Shown piece after piece: positions 34,096 to 45,700 of a stretch of 64,000 nt of DNA (position 1 is the first letter of the stretch; every line of letters starts with the position of its first letter). A program made the translations under genes and the position numbers. A model generated the notes under the pieces. That model had not been told where the DNA came from and did no database searches. It saw nothing but the letters and a program-made list of their open reading frames with translations. The DNA lies in NCBI GenBank assembly GCA_963920525.1, contig OY986435.1:264506350-264570349 (forward strand), read 5' to 3'. Source of the DNA: Dichetophora obliterata (taxonomy: Eukaryota > Arthropoda > Insecta > Diptera > Sciomyzidae).

Positions 34096-37000
34096 AATCG
34101 CTTCAAAAAAGGCTCAAATGTCTATAACTTAAAAAACTTTTCTCTTCTCTGCTTCAAATATACTTACACTATTTCTTATAAGTTTAAGTATCAGAACAAA
34201 AATTAAAAAAACCAATTTCCCGACCCTTTTACCTGCTTAAATTGAAGTCGTTTATTTCAGACAACCAGAAAACTAAAGATTTTTTAAAATGATCTAGGAA
34301 AGTAATAAGTTAGATCATTCTTTGTAAGTTTTTACCTTTATAGTTGACAATAGCACATTACATTAAATTGGCTAACATCTTTGAAGATAAAATATTTATA
34401 TATGAAAAACGATAATATGTATGCATTAAAAATAGTACAGTTGTTACTATCTGTATAACCTTAAGCTGACTTAAAATAGCTCTTTGTCAATAAAACTAAT
34501 CTTTATGAAGTCAAAGAGGCTAATGAATAGTAGCAATTGCTTTTTTTTTAAATGTCCAATACATTGCTTTGATATGATATGAATAAAAACTAAAGCAATT
34601 CCTGTTTATTTTTTCCTGTCAAATTTTCAGCAAGCTGCTAACATAGGTAATTTTTAAAAGAATTGATGAAAATGTGAATTTAGTGTAGTTATCAAACATT
34701 ATTTTTTGCTTAAAAAAACCATTACCAAATCCAAACAAAGGCTTGATATATACTATGGGGACTCTGCACCATCAATTTCAATGGTAAAAAGTAATTGACT
34801 GAAACCTGTTTTAGTTGTACCAGCACAAGTGGTGCTAAACGTTCAGGTCACTTAAAAGAAGTCATGACGCCAGAAATCATCGGTAAAGAATTGCTTTATT
34901 TTTATTTAATAGGTTAAGTATTTCAGTAATATCACAATCAAAATATAATAAAATAAATAAACAGAATGCAACATTTTTACAAATATTTCCACGGTATCAA
35001 AGATTATTTCTACATATTAATGTTTCTAAGTCTTTCGTGGCAATTTGCCAATTATACTCAAAATTAAATCCAAAAATACCTAACCAGTTTTACAGCTGGT
35101 TTGTCAGATATCATTGTTAGAAATTATTTACATAAGAAGCACTCTTTATAGCACTGTTCAACAATTTTCAAACATTTACAAAATAAAAAGCATAGTTCAA
35201 CGAATTCTGGTAGAGAAGAAAAAAATTAAACGTGTATCGATGTCTTAAATGTTTACTTTAATTGATTTTTCATATTGGTATGGAATTTACTCTATATTTA
35301 CTTATTTTCGTCCTTAAAAATTCAAACTACTAAATATATGCATTCGACGTAGTTATTGTATTCTCAAACTTATACTTAAATTTTATGGGAAATATGTTTA
35401 TAGAAAGTTGGTTGAAATTTTCCTTTCACAAACTGCTCTCACAAAAATTCCATTTTAAAAATTCACTCTTTAAAAATTACCCTTTTTTAAATTAGTTCCT
35501 TGTAATAATTTACCGAAATATTACTAATATTAACGAAATTAATAAGCAAACATCAAATATTGTAGTACATATTTTTGATATTTATTTAAGAATAAGGTCA
35601 ATATAATGTATATTATTCGAAAAGTAATGCACCATAGAAAAACATAATGTAAGAGGTAATTTTAGATATGAATAAGAGGATCAGAAAATACTTTAGACAT
35701 TTTTCGCCATTTCTTGCGGATCTTACCCTACAATAAGCATATTTTTATGTAACAAGTGTAAATATATATTGTAATGGTGAAATCTCATACAAATAGAATA
35801 TTTTGAAAAATTTCTGTTATTTTAACATAAAAAATTATTGTGATATCTTAAAAACCATAGATGTTTTCTGTACAACGTATTTTTGTGTGAAAAGTCGAGG
35901 TTGAGAAAAAAAAGGTATATGAACTTTTTTGGGTAATGTTTTTACAGATAATATATTTAAAATAAAATGTCGGTTATTTTGATATAAAAATTATTGCTAT
36001 AATTGGAAACTAAATATTTTCTTTGTATAACACATTTTGTTAAGGCAAGGATTGGCCTCAGAATTAGAAAAAACGATTGAAAAATCAGAAAGTTGGTCGA
36101 ATTTCGATCACAGGCAATACTAGTATTTACGAAATTGTCTCTTTGTTATTTGTATTTCAAGGGCTAATTTCCGTTCCTGCTAATTTTGTGAAAACAAAAT
36201 ATTTGAGAGGGGAATTGTGTAAGGAGAAATTATGTGATGGGGTAATTTTGTGCTGAAAATTTTAAAAGGGAAATTTTCCACTTTTGAAAGAAGTTTATTT
36301 GCCCTATTTCGACTCTTTACCAAAAACATTTCCAAAAATATTCTTAAACGTAATCGTAAGCGTTAAAATATTTTATGAAAATTCCACTAAAAGTCTCTTT
36401 GGACAAGACTTGTCTAAGTCGTTCCACCATTGAGAAACATAGCAAATTTTTAAGAGCTTCATGAAAAAATTCAACACCTGCAAAAATGTTTACTAATCAT
36501 CATCAGAAAGTTGTTTTTACATTAAGATTTCTATATTTCTTTGAACACTTACACGCTTTAGAAAAATCTTTTCCAAAAAGACTTATGAAGAAATTTTACA
36601 AGGAACCTTTTAAATACAATACCTTAACTCTGTACGGGGTTGGGGTCGAAATAGACTTAATACAAAATTTTATTGACATAGTCGCCATTCACACATTTAA
36701 CTTTTTTAAAATTGTCCTGCACAAAACTCCTCCTTCAAACTTTTTCCTACACATAATTTCCTCTGAAAAAATTCGATATTCAACTTTAAATCAAATTCAA
36801 GTTTTAAACAATTTTGAAATGGGTGAATCTTAAAAATGGCAATCTTGTGAGGGTAAATTTCGTCATAAGCAATTTGTTGAAAGAGAAATTTCTACCCTCT
36901 CTTTTCTGTACGATAACGTTGAAGGGTTTTTTCCCCATAAATAAAGGCTTTTGCGGGTTAATATATTCTAAAAGAACATTTCATTAAATATTATTATAGT

Positions 37001-37284
37001 CTTGACAACACAACAACTATATCATATATAATATTAGGTAGTTACCTTTCTTCTTATATTCGTAAATAACTTTATTTAGAGAAAATTAAGTCCATAATAA
37101 TAATAACATAAGCATAGAAACTAAAGTAAAGCAAAAATACAACAACAAGCATGAAAATATAAAATGGGAGAAAAACTGAGAAATTGACACTTAAAATCTC
37201 ATCGCCTCCAAAAGTGGTGCATAGCCCTAATGCGCTTGCACGGCGTATCACACAGATTTCTTATGAAGCCTGCAGCAGGGCCGA
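34096..37284. other. Non-coding AT-rich DNA
   Basis: The longest frame (36,486-36,833, plus, 115 codons) has the composition of AT-rich chance translation (Phe, Leu, Ile, Lys, Asn), and no domain is recognisable. I see no RNA gene or repeat. Confidence 0.5.
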
Positions 37285-37545
37285 AATTGCAATAAAATCA
37301 GCTAGTGGTGTTTTCCTTTTCATATTTAAAACGTTGTTGATGTTGTTGTTTCTTTGGAAAAAATTCGTTAGAACAATTAACTGTTCTAACCTGACCTAAA
37401 GGTCAATAAACGATTTTAAACTATCAAACAACTAGAATTTGTATTTAAAATCAAGTATGATTTAAACTATCAAACATTGAGAATTTGTAGTTAAATCATA
37501 TAAAACCAACATAATAAATAACAAGGTCATATAGAAAAACTTTAC
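37285..37545 (+). repeat. Dispersed repeat R3, copy 1
   Basis: It contains ATCAGCTAGTGGTGTTTTCC, GGAAAAAATTCGTTAGAACA, CTAACCTGACCTAAAG and AAACTATCAAACAACTAGAA. It aligns with 41,105-41,340 in the same direction and with 40,918-41,100 in reverse. Confidence 0.75.
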
Positions 37546-38421
37546 GCAAATTAAAACCTTTAACAAGAATTATTTAGACGTACATTCTTAAAACCCTCAT
37601 GTAAATATAGCAGTTATTTTCTTACCTCTTCTACCCGAGCCTGTTGATCGAAGTTTGTAACTGTTTTGGTTGTTGGATTGTGTAATATTTCATACACGCT
37701 CATATTTATTTCAAATAGTTCACGTGCCGTCTTTTGCACAAACCGTTTTATTTATCTGTTTCTTGTTTGTTGGTAATACGATTATTGTTTTTTTGTTGTT
37801 TTTCTATGCAATTGCTTTAAACAATTTTTACTCTAGGTTATGCTTCAGCATCAGCATTATTTGAGTGATATCATCTCTTGTTAAGCTCTAAAACGTGAGC
37901 AATTTGTTTGCTCTAAACAGCAAATACATTGTAGTACAACAACAACAAAAGCAAACAATAGCAATGTGAAAACAGTAAAAATATGACCTATTTTTATGCA
38001 CAACAAGGTTTTGCATAGTTTACCTTTTCGATGCTGCTATTGTTGTGATAAAGGGGCTCTGTTTCTGTTGGGTTGGGTTGAGTTCCATTGGATTAGGCTG
38101 GTAGGCTGTGGCTTGAACTGGATTTATTGATTTAACGTGCGCCAAATAGCAACAAATAAGGTATTTCTAACAATAAGTGAAATATGAGCAGAATGGAAAA
38201 AAAAGGAATAACCATTAAAAAAATCCCCATTCTAACCATTCAAAAGTTAGAATCCCCGGCCCTGGTTTAAATACTTCTTGCTATCTGTTGTTCCGAAGAA
38301 TGATTTTCAAAGAGCAATAGAATGTACAAAGTATTAGTTAAGTTTAAAAAATTTACAACAGAAGTCGCTCAGCATGGTTTGTTGAATACTTATCGAATAA
38401 AAGGAAATGTATAACTGCAAA
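37546..38421. other. Non-coding DNA
   Basis: Short frame at 37,670-37,864 only. A GGTTGGGTTGAGTT tract lies near 38,070. Confidence 0.5.
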
Positions 38422-38500
38422 GTGGCCATAGCCTACTGGAAGAGTACGTGGCCCGTAAGCTAAAGAACCGCGGCTTAAGCCTCAGCTCAGAAAGAATGTT
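38422..38500 (+). repeat. tRNA-derived SINE, family 1 head only
   Basis: GTGGCCATAGCCTACTGGAA, GGCCCGTAAGCTAAAGAACC and CTCAGCTCAGAAAGAATGTT match the tRNA-like head of copies at 28,479 and 62,694. After a T run the body differs from both, so this is either a truncated copy or a different SINE sharing the head. Confidence 0.65.
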
Positions 38501-39709
38501 TTTTTTTTCGTTATTAGGTGTTAGTATTGTGGCGGATCATTCAGGGTACCACTGGGTATTGCTCTTTAAGCGTTTGGCGACAATTTATCGTAACATAAAA
38601 CCTAGATATCCACTCCTTGTTTCTAGCAACTAAGTTTGCCACCCAAGTCTAAGCAAATTCCTAAAATAACTAAACGATCATTTAATAGGTTTATGTAGTG
38701 CACACATGCTAACGTGGTGACACACCGACATTCCGTCCGTCTGACGAAACTTTATACTTTCAATCGTCACTTTGACGCTAAGCTATACTTTCAAGAATTG
38801 TATTATACCCTTAAAATCATGTATCCTTAAAAGCCAAACATTTATTGTTGACTCCTGTTCATAGAGAAAAAAATCCAAATCAATATTGGAAGTGAAACAG
38901 AGACGATATAAAATAGTAAATAATTTCCAGACTGTAGTCGTTCTGGCTGATAAACTGTTTTAAAGCTTTCTATTTTTGATGAACGAAAACAAGACAGATT
39001 TGTTAAAGAATTATCGACAAATGTAATTCACGCAGTAAGTTTCTTTAAGAAATCATCATGACATATTCGTGAACGATGCCTTGGACTGCAGGCGTGTTAG
39101 CTGGTTAATGCGACGTCAGTATTTTTGTTAACTTAACATCTCTCGCTTCGACACTAGCGCTGGTGACATTTTAATATTTTAAAATATTTTCTAATTGACG
39201 CCGAAATTTGCTACACTTGGTCAAAAACCAGTACAATACGCTGCACAGCAACCAGAACAGCATTTGTTTTTTAGGCCACACGACGGTAGTGATCGATCTT
39301 AATGACCGACACAAACAAAGACAATTTTGCAAACACCACTTATTCATGTTGGAAAAATTGTCTTTGTTTTGGGTTTGACAAAGGCCTGAATTCTCCAACA
39401 TGAACATTTTGACGCAAACATAAGTGTAAAACTGAAACACAGAGAATTGTTGAGATCGATCATTGTTTGAGTTTGTGACGCACAAGCAAATATTAAAACG
39501 AAGAATTCATGTTGGATGATCAACAATACGATAACTACGTTACACACAAAAATGAAATGAAAATAAAATTGTGTGTTGTGTGCTTCAAATAGTGTTTATT
39601 GACATTTATGTTGGAGATTTCTGTTACATGAGTGAACATTTCTGAACCCTGCCAGAGTTAGAGGGGATGAACCGAATCGTCCACAGAAAATAAATACATC
39701 TTTGCTTAC
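38501..39709. other. Non-coding DNA with a short inverted repeat
   Basis: CAAACAAAGACAATTTTgC near 39,314 and its partner AAAATTGTCTTTGTTTTG near 39,353 form a small hairpin. The minus-strand frames covering it (39,171-39,547) show no motif. Confidence 0.45.
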
Positions 39710-39955
39710 TCGCTTTTCACTCGTCATACACGAAAATTCTCGAGCTAGCGGCGAAAGCAATTATTGCTCCGAGAGCAATAATTCTCTTGCTATGGTAGCA
39801 AGATCTCTTTATCCCGCTTTTCACTCGGCAATAATTGCCTTTGCCGCAAGCAGTTTGTCGATTATTCGCCCGTACGAGGTGGTTTACGAAAGTCACCTTT
39901 ACACCCGAGTAGTCAACAAACTACTTGTGGCGAAAGCAATTATAGCTTATATAGA
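39710..39955. repeat. Compound fold-back repeat
   Basis: The left arm 39,830-39,872 (ATAATTGCCTTTGCCGCAAG, CAGTTTGTCGATTATTCGCC) is complementary, with changes, to the right arm 39,903-39,945 (CCGAGTAGTCAACAAACTAC, TTGTGGCGAAAGCAATTATA). A further copy of GGCGAAAGCAATTATTGCTC lies at about 39,750, next to its own complement GAGAGCAATAATT. The 119-codon frame at 39,702-40,061 is a by-product of this structure. Confidence 0.65.
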
Positions 39956-40917
39956 ATTATATAGTGCATGCAGAACCAAAACAACAATATCAGCAGCTAG
40001 TAGCAACGTTGTCAGTTATGTTGAAAAAATCCCACTCGTGGTAATTTTTAATTGCCCTTAGGAATTTTTGTTTAAGGGAATTTCTATTTAATTTTTTTAA
40101 TTCAGCGTGGTATTTTTTAATTGACGTGGGAATTCAGCGGGGTATTTTTTAATTTCCGTGGGAGTTTGACAATATTCTTCTTAAAAGTTTTTCTTTTTTA
40201 GTAAGCAAATTGTTTTTGCATATGGGAATTATTGTGGTATTTTTTTTTAGCGAATGAGATTTTTTTGGCAATTTTAAATTCAGTGGCGGTAATTTTTAAT
40301 GATCGTGGGTTTTTTTTTTGATATTGTTTTATTGCGGTAGAAACTTTTTTGTTTATCTTTACCGTGGTAATTTTTATTGTATTCAATTTATGATACTGTG
40401 AAAAAAGAAATTTTTTGTCGGAATTGTTTTAAATTTTAACTGGCAACCTTAACTAGTAGTAGCACATTTTTTTTGTAGCCACGTACTGGCTCTGTAGCTA
40501 CATGCATCTGTATTCTTTATTTTATTACATCCCAACAAACCATGAATGTCACTGTTCCAGCTAAACGATACTTAAAACGGCAGAGTCTGATTTGCTGGTA
40601 TGAAAAAGACATGTTTTCGTACCTTTAAACCGTTATCTATATAATTGTAAAGTCCTTTTTTTAATTTATAAAGAATCCAATTGAAATTTACTTCATATTC
40701 GCTTGATGCGCTAGCGTCGTTTGTTATTGTATTTTTCCCTCTCTTTTTCACCCGTTCGCCAAAAAACTCTAAAATATGCATTGAATCTTGTGTTGAAATC
40801 AAGGTAGTGCAGTTGAGTTGCCGTTTATTGTTAAGTTTATTGTTGCAACTTAATAAAAACCATTTCAAGAAAAGGTTACAATTGTTTAACAACAAATAAA
40901 ATTAATATACAACTTAA
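39956..40917. other. Non-coding DNA with a short tandem motif
   Basis: CAGCGnGGTATTTTTTAATT followed by CGTGGGAATT is repeated near 40,100-40,160 and decays to about 40,380. The frames at 40,198-40,386 and 40,572-40,899 have no motif. Confidence 0.45.
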
Positions 40918-41100
40918 AGTTTTCTATATGACCTTGTTATTTATTATGTTGATTTTTTTGATTTAAATACAAATTCTAAATGTTTGATAGTTTAAATCAT
41001 TCTGGATTTTAATACAAATTCTAGTTGTTTGATAGTTTAAAATCGTTAAAGTTTTAGGTCAGGTAACAATAATTAACTGCTCTGACTAATTAATGAAACA
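40918..41100 (-). repeat. Dispersed repeat R3, inverted copy
   Basis: GTTTTCTATATGACCTTGTT, AATTCTAGTTGTTTGATAGT and TTTAGGTCAGGTAACAATAA are the complement of 37,370-37,545. With 41,105-41,340 it forms an inverted repeat around 41,100. Confidence 0.75.
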
Positions 41101-41104
41101 AATA

Positions 41105-41340
41105 ACTAATTAATCAGCTAGTGATGTTTTCCTTTTCATATTGAAAATGTTGTTGTTGTTGTTTCTTTGGAAAAAATTCGTTAGAGCAATTAATTAGTCT
41201 AACCTGACCTAAAGCTAAATTTTATTTGCTATTTCAATGATTTAAAAGTATCAAACAACTAGCATTTGCATCTAAAATCAAAAATGATTTAAACTATTAA
41301 ACATTTAGAAATTGTATTAAATCATAGAAAATCTACATTA
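41105..41340 (+). repeat. Dispersed repeat R3, copy 2
   Basis: ATCAGCTAGTGATGTTTTCC, GGAAAAAATTCGTTAGAGCA, CTAACCTGACCTAAAG and ATCAAACAACTAGCATTTGC align with 37,285-37,545. Confidence 0.75.
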
Positions 41341-43574
41341 ATATACAGCTTAATAAATGGTACGCTTATATGAAACACACATTGCATAGCTTGCTGACAA
41401 CGAAACAGTCCGCTTCAGTGCTTTTAAAAGTGCACACCGTTTGGCACGAGCCTATTGGCTATCTGGGAAACAAAAATGAAAGCAACTGATGAGTATTTAT
41501 ATATGTATGTCTTACAGACATATTAATAAAAAACAACAACAACAACAACTGCAACAAAAGCAGCACAACAGCGAACGACGTGATTACGAACCAAACAAGC
41601 AAACACAACAACAACAACAACAACAACTTTAAAAACAGCATAAGCAGCTACTCCAGCTAAGCAGCTTGTGCATTTCTCATACGAATATACAAATTTTTCA
41701 TCTTCATAGATTTTGCTATTTTATTAGATATTCGTTTTATTCCCACTAAAACTGATATTTTGGCATTTTTTTTTTCTTTGTACGATGGATATTAAAGGCT
41801 GTAGGTATACCCCAAAGTGTCAAATATCACTTCGAAAAAATTCGTGAAAATGCCCCCATACAAACCGCGCTGTAAGATGTAATTCTACGTCAAAACAACG
41901 TTTTTATTAACAAAGTTCTAAGATGTTTAAGCGCAACTTACAATTTAGAAAGTTTTTTGCTTCCCCCGTAAAGTTTTTTTTATTGTAATTTCCGGCTTTT
42001 TTGATTTAATAAGAACATATTTAAGAAATCTTCACTGCTTAGGAGGGCAAGTGCCCATCCCTGCTCCCCTGTGGACACCCATGCTCTTTCCTATAAAAGT
42101 TAATTAAAAATCAGTCTACATAAAAGCCAAAACAAGAACAGATGTCAGCGAAAAAAACATCTGTGAGAAAAAACAGCAGCAACCACAAAGACACAATCGT
42201 CAACAGTCTTTGGCACTTAGAAATGGGGAGAAGGAAAAAATTATGGAATTTATTTACTTCTTACCTCAATAAGTGAAGATATCTATCACTGTTAGAACAT
42301 CGACTGTTGTTTCGTATACATGAGATAAACATACCAGGACCATGGAGAAAGAGCAGTTTTCGGTGTTCCACCCCCCATCGTAGAATCCGAAGGTGTAAAA
42401 AAAATATTTGATGAGACAATTAAACAACAAAATAACATTTCTAAAAAAACCATTGAGCAAATTATTTGAAAAAAAAACTTTAAGGGCCAGTTTCTTAATC
42501 AAAGCGAATCAACTTTTCCACCATACTTAAGTTGATATGAAGACTCAGGTCAAACTAAAGTTGACTAAATTAAACTATAAAATTAAAGTATTGCTAAGAA
42601 CTTTAGTTTTGACTGTCCATCTCTATCAATGGTATCATATTGTTACGGACACATATTTGTTATGAAAATCACCCCCTCATATAATAACTATTCTGCGGGC
42701 CTGACACATATCTATCAAAATCTTGACTTACGATCATTTCAAGCTTTTCAATAAGGAGGAAACAAAATAAGGAAAACAACAAAACCAAAAGAAAAAATTC
42801 TTAAAAAAAACGCGATTAACTGTAACGTGGAGCATCAAAACCAAAGCAATGAAGACAAAAAAAAGACGAAAAAAAAACCATAAGAAAAACACGAAAGTTT
42901 ACAAAACAACAAAAAAAAAATGTTTTTTTTTCTCTTAGCACAATCTTAAAATTAAAATTTTGCGCCTCATATTTTGCGCCTTCCTGCAGCAAAAGATGTA
43001 AGCTAAAAACTGTGTTATTGTATAAGCAAGAACAAAACAAACAAAAAAATACATAAATACAAAAAATGTCCTTTCTATTCGGGATGTACTGCTTATTTTC
43101 CGCAATTTTTTTGAATATGAAAACTAAGTTTAATTTTTTTTTTTACCTTTTTTGGTTTGCTTAACGCTGAAAGCTTTTCAGCATTATTTTGAATTATTTT
43201 TGGCATTGTGGTCTTTTGTTTTTTATTTTCGTTTCATCATTCAATTTTTTTTTTCTTTTTTCATTGAAATTAAATCGCACGCACTTAGTTTAAGAAGCTG
43301 TTAAAGATGTACGAAAAATTTTTTTAAGTAACTGTTGCTTAAAAGTTTTTATTGTTCTTCTTATTGCTGTTCCTGTTGCTGTTTTTGTGAGGGAAATGTG
43401 AATTCTGTCATATTTTTGTTTTTAAATTCCATCTATAAATTTTTATGAAATCCGAAAGTAATAGGTTTTAGGTGGCTTGGTTTCAAAGTCTCTTTGGGTT
43501 TGTTGAAGTTTGTATAAGTAAGAAAAGAAAAAGAACGCAAATAACACTATGACACAAAATGCGGGTCATTGTCT
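41341..43574. other. Non-coding DNA with CAA/ACA microsatellites
   Basis: (ACA)n tracts at 41,530-41,560 and 41,605-41,630 and many A or T runs. Short minus-strand frames rich in Leu are translations of the triplet repeats. No gene is supported. Confidence 0.5.
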
Positions 43575-44010
43575 CGGGGGTGAACCAAACCAATCTCAAA
43601 CGATAGTATTGTACATCAATAACAAAAGCCAAAGTCGCCTTTTGCTCCACTACTTCCCAAATATTTTTAACAGTGGTTTTAAATTTGACTTTTTTGGTCA
43701 AAAATGGAATTAAGAAATATGAAAAATTATGTGTTAAACTTAATTCAGGGTAGTTCTTGTCTTCAAAAGCCTAAAATAAAATTTTATGGGGAATATGTGT
43801 TCGGAACACTTTAACCTCCTAGCTCCTTCCAGTATGGGTCAATTTGACCCTTTTTTTGGAAAAGACACTACAAGTCAACTTTGGAGGGAGGGCAAGGGTT
43901 AAAACCTTCCAAAAAGTATTCTCCAGAAAATTTCACTAGGAGTCACCCAAGACAAGTAAGTTAAAAGGTTTCACTTAAAAAACGGACCGAAAAGATAATA
44001 CACTTATTTT
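43575..44010 (+). repeat. ~430-bp inverted repeat, left copy
   Basis: It starts CGGGGGTGAACCAAACCAAT and runs to about GGACCGAAAAGATAAT. Blocks such as CAGTGGTTTTAAATTTGACT, TCAAAAATGGAATTAA, TTCAGGGTAGTTCTTGTCTT and TTTCACTAGGAGTCACCCAA are all found as complements in the right copy (56,862-57,209 joined to 62,348-62,463). The two copies face each other and may be the long ends of one DNA transposon. Confidence 0.75.
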
Positions 44011-44209
44011 AAAGCAACTATTGCATCGTGCGATAATAATATCTTAATGAAGTAATAAATTTGTAATATTATAACGGTCCGGCGATATTATAATAAGCTA
44101 TAATTATTTTCGTTAGACTTTATAAGTTATAGTAACAAATTACGTATTTGTATTAAGGTGGCTTTGCTTAGAAATTCAATTATATGGGAATTGAGTAATT
44201 TAAGTAAAA

Positions 44210-44575
44210 TTGAGAAAAAATTGTGAAAAGGATGTAACTGAGATACTCAATACGTTCGATAATCTTGGCGTGAATATGCCGTTAAAAATTAATTTTTTGC
44301 ACTTGCATCTGGACTATTTTGAAAGACAACTCGGTACGGAAACAGATGAGCAAGGGGAACGATTTCATCAGGTATCCTTGCCATTTGAAATGCGGTAATT
44401 CTAAATTAAGCTTTCCTTACAATCAATACTTTTGTGCCAGATAAGATTATTTTCATTTTTACAGATACAGAGGAAAGAAAACACCAGATGCAGTTCGGGC
44501 TGAAATTTGTTGGTGGTCCAAAACAACATATGAAAAGGCTTATTGTACTGATACACTTAGAACTATATTCTTTTA
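44210..44575 (+). pseudogene. Two-exon remnant of a conserved arthropod family of unknown function
   Basis: Exon 1 (to 44,394) contains NMPLKINFLHLHLDYFERQL and DEQGERFHQ. A 70-bp intron follows, 44,395-44,464, with donor CG|GTAATT and acceptor TTTTTACAG|A. Exon 2 (from 44,465) continues in frame as YRGKKTPDAVRAEICWWSK. I recognise 'LHSHLDyFpeN.G..SDEqGERFHQdi..mEkRYqGkW....LaDYCW' as a multi-copy protein family in arthropod genomes, probably of transposon origin; function unknown to me. Acidic and Trp residues after YRGK are partly altered. The upstream part is not found, and the downstream part is cut by the BEL element, so this is a fragment. It lies between the two ~430-bp inverted repeats. 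Confidence 0.6.
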
Positions 44576-44579
44576 TAGT

Positions 44580-45017
44580 TATTTAGGCGATGGGGGAATG
44601 AGCAGATTGCAATTGTTGATGATTCGAATGTCCAAATAATGAACTCCGCAAGTTTATATGTAGAATGGTATTTATTGTAGGTGTAAATTTACAGCCGAGT
44701 TTGGAGATTATTAAGAAAGTTTTATAATGATTATATTTTAAGTATTTAAGAATAATTTCACCAAATAATAGTTAAGTTTAAGTAGATTTAAGTAGATCAA
44801 AATATATAAATGTAAGTGTTTAATAATAATACCAGATTGTAGAGAGCAGGCGATTAAAAGATGTTGATGGCTTCCCAGCTGAACACACAAGAGACGGAAG
44901 TCTCGGTGGTTAAAATGCATGATGGCACGTAAAGGTCGGACCGTACCGTGGTGGGTTTGTTTAATAAGCTGTTGTTCATCCAGGGGTGAAACGAGCACAG
45001 GTTTGACGACGTCAACA
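44580..45017 (-). repeat. BEL/Pao 3' LTR
   Basis: 438 bp. The coding strand starts TGTTGACGTCGTCAAACCTG and ends CATCGCCTAAATA. It reads as identical to 54,765-55,202. Just upstream on the coding strand is GCAAGGCGGGCGCTA, a short G-rich stretch in the polypurine-tract position but not a classical long tract. Confidence 0.95.
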
Positions 45018-45044
45018 TAGCGCCCGCCTTGCACTAGTGCAATT

Positions 45045-45573
45045 TTACAATAAGCTCTGCAAAAGTTGTAAGGCCTTGATAGCCGCTCCGACATGTTCAC
45101 GAGGATCGCTACTCAGATGAGCGTTCACGACGTTTCGAGGAGTAATCTTTAAGCCACGTGGATGTTCTGATTGAGGTCGTGTATGGCGCATTTGCGCACG
45201 ATGGCGTCCTTTGGGCGGGGTTGCTTTTCTGTTGCGACGAACTGGCGGCTGATTTTTGGTCGGCCTGGCAGGTTCTGGTGATGATGCGGATTCGCTTGAA
45301 GATGCGGAGTCACGCCGCTGACACACGGTCTTTTTGGATTGCAGCGACAATCGTTCTGGCCTGAATTGATGTAGCAATGAGTGATGGACGTCGCCACAGA
45401 TCTTACATACAGCCTTAGAGGTGCACTTTCCAAGCATGTGGGACCTGGCAAGACAATTGGAGCAATGTTCATACTTCCGAACCGTCTGACGCCGCTGAAG
45501 AGTAGACATGCTCAGAAATTGTTCACAGAATCGTATCGAATGCCTTCCTTTGCAGAGTCGACATTGGTACAAA
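45045..45573 (-). CDS. BEL ORF3, exon 2: triple zinc-knuckle protein
   Basis: 175 codons, ending 28 bp before the 3' LTR, in the position occupied by env in retroviruses. Three knuckles: CRLCKGRHSIRFC (C-x2-C-x3-H-x4-C), CSNCLARSHMLGKC (C-x2-C-x4-H-x4-C) and CKICGDVHHSLLH (C-x2-C-x3-H-x4-H). Spacing is identical to the three knuckles of this element's Gag (residues 377-441), so ORF3 is probably a paralogue of the nucleocapsid part. A Ser/Pro-rich then Arg/Lys/Pro-rich tail follows, ending AAIKALQLLQSLL. There is no signal peptide or membrane segment. No in-frame ATG precedes the knuckles. The frame opens directly at a splice acceptor, and joining to the leader exon at 54,616-54,686 supplies an ATG in phase, giving 199 residues. 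Similar short proteins are, to my recollection, abundant in fly genomes. A role as RNA chaperone or packaging factor is inference. Confidence 0.75.
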
Positions 45574-45593
45574 CTAAGAAGAGATTAAAGAAA
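45574..45593 (-). promoter_or_regulatory. Predicted splice acceptor of ORF3
   Basis: The coding strand reads CTTTAATCTCTTCTTAG followed by TTTGTACCAA. It is a pyrimidine-rich tract ending in AG, with CTAATTATTT just upstream as a possible branch point. Exon 2 begins at 45,573 with one base that completes the split codon AG|T. Confidence 0.65.
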
Positions 45594-45700
45594 TAATTAG
45601 AAATAAATGCAGCTATACACATGGGTAGAGTAATAAATCAGATGTTAAAGTTGAACTGTTGTGTATGTGGGGAATATTTGAGAATGACTGAGATGGGAGT

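Noticed and set aside
36486..36833. 115-codon plus-strand frame
   Set aside because: AT-driven composition, no domain, no neighbours, no splice signals.
39702..40061. 119-codon plus-strand frame
   Set aside because: Explained by the palindromic repeat it overlaps.
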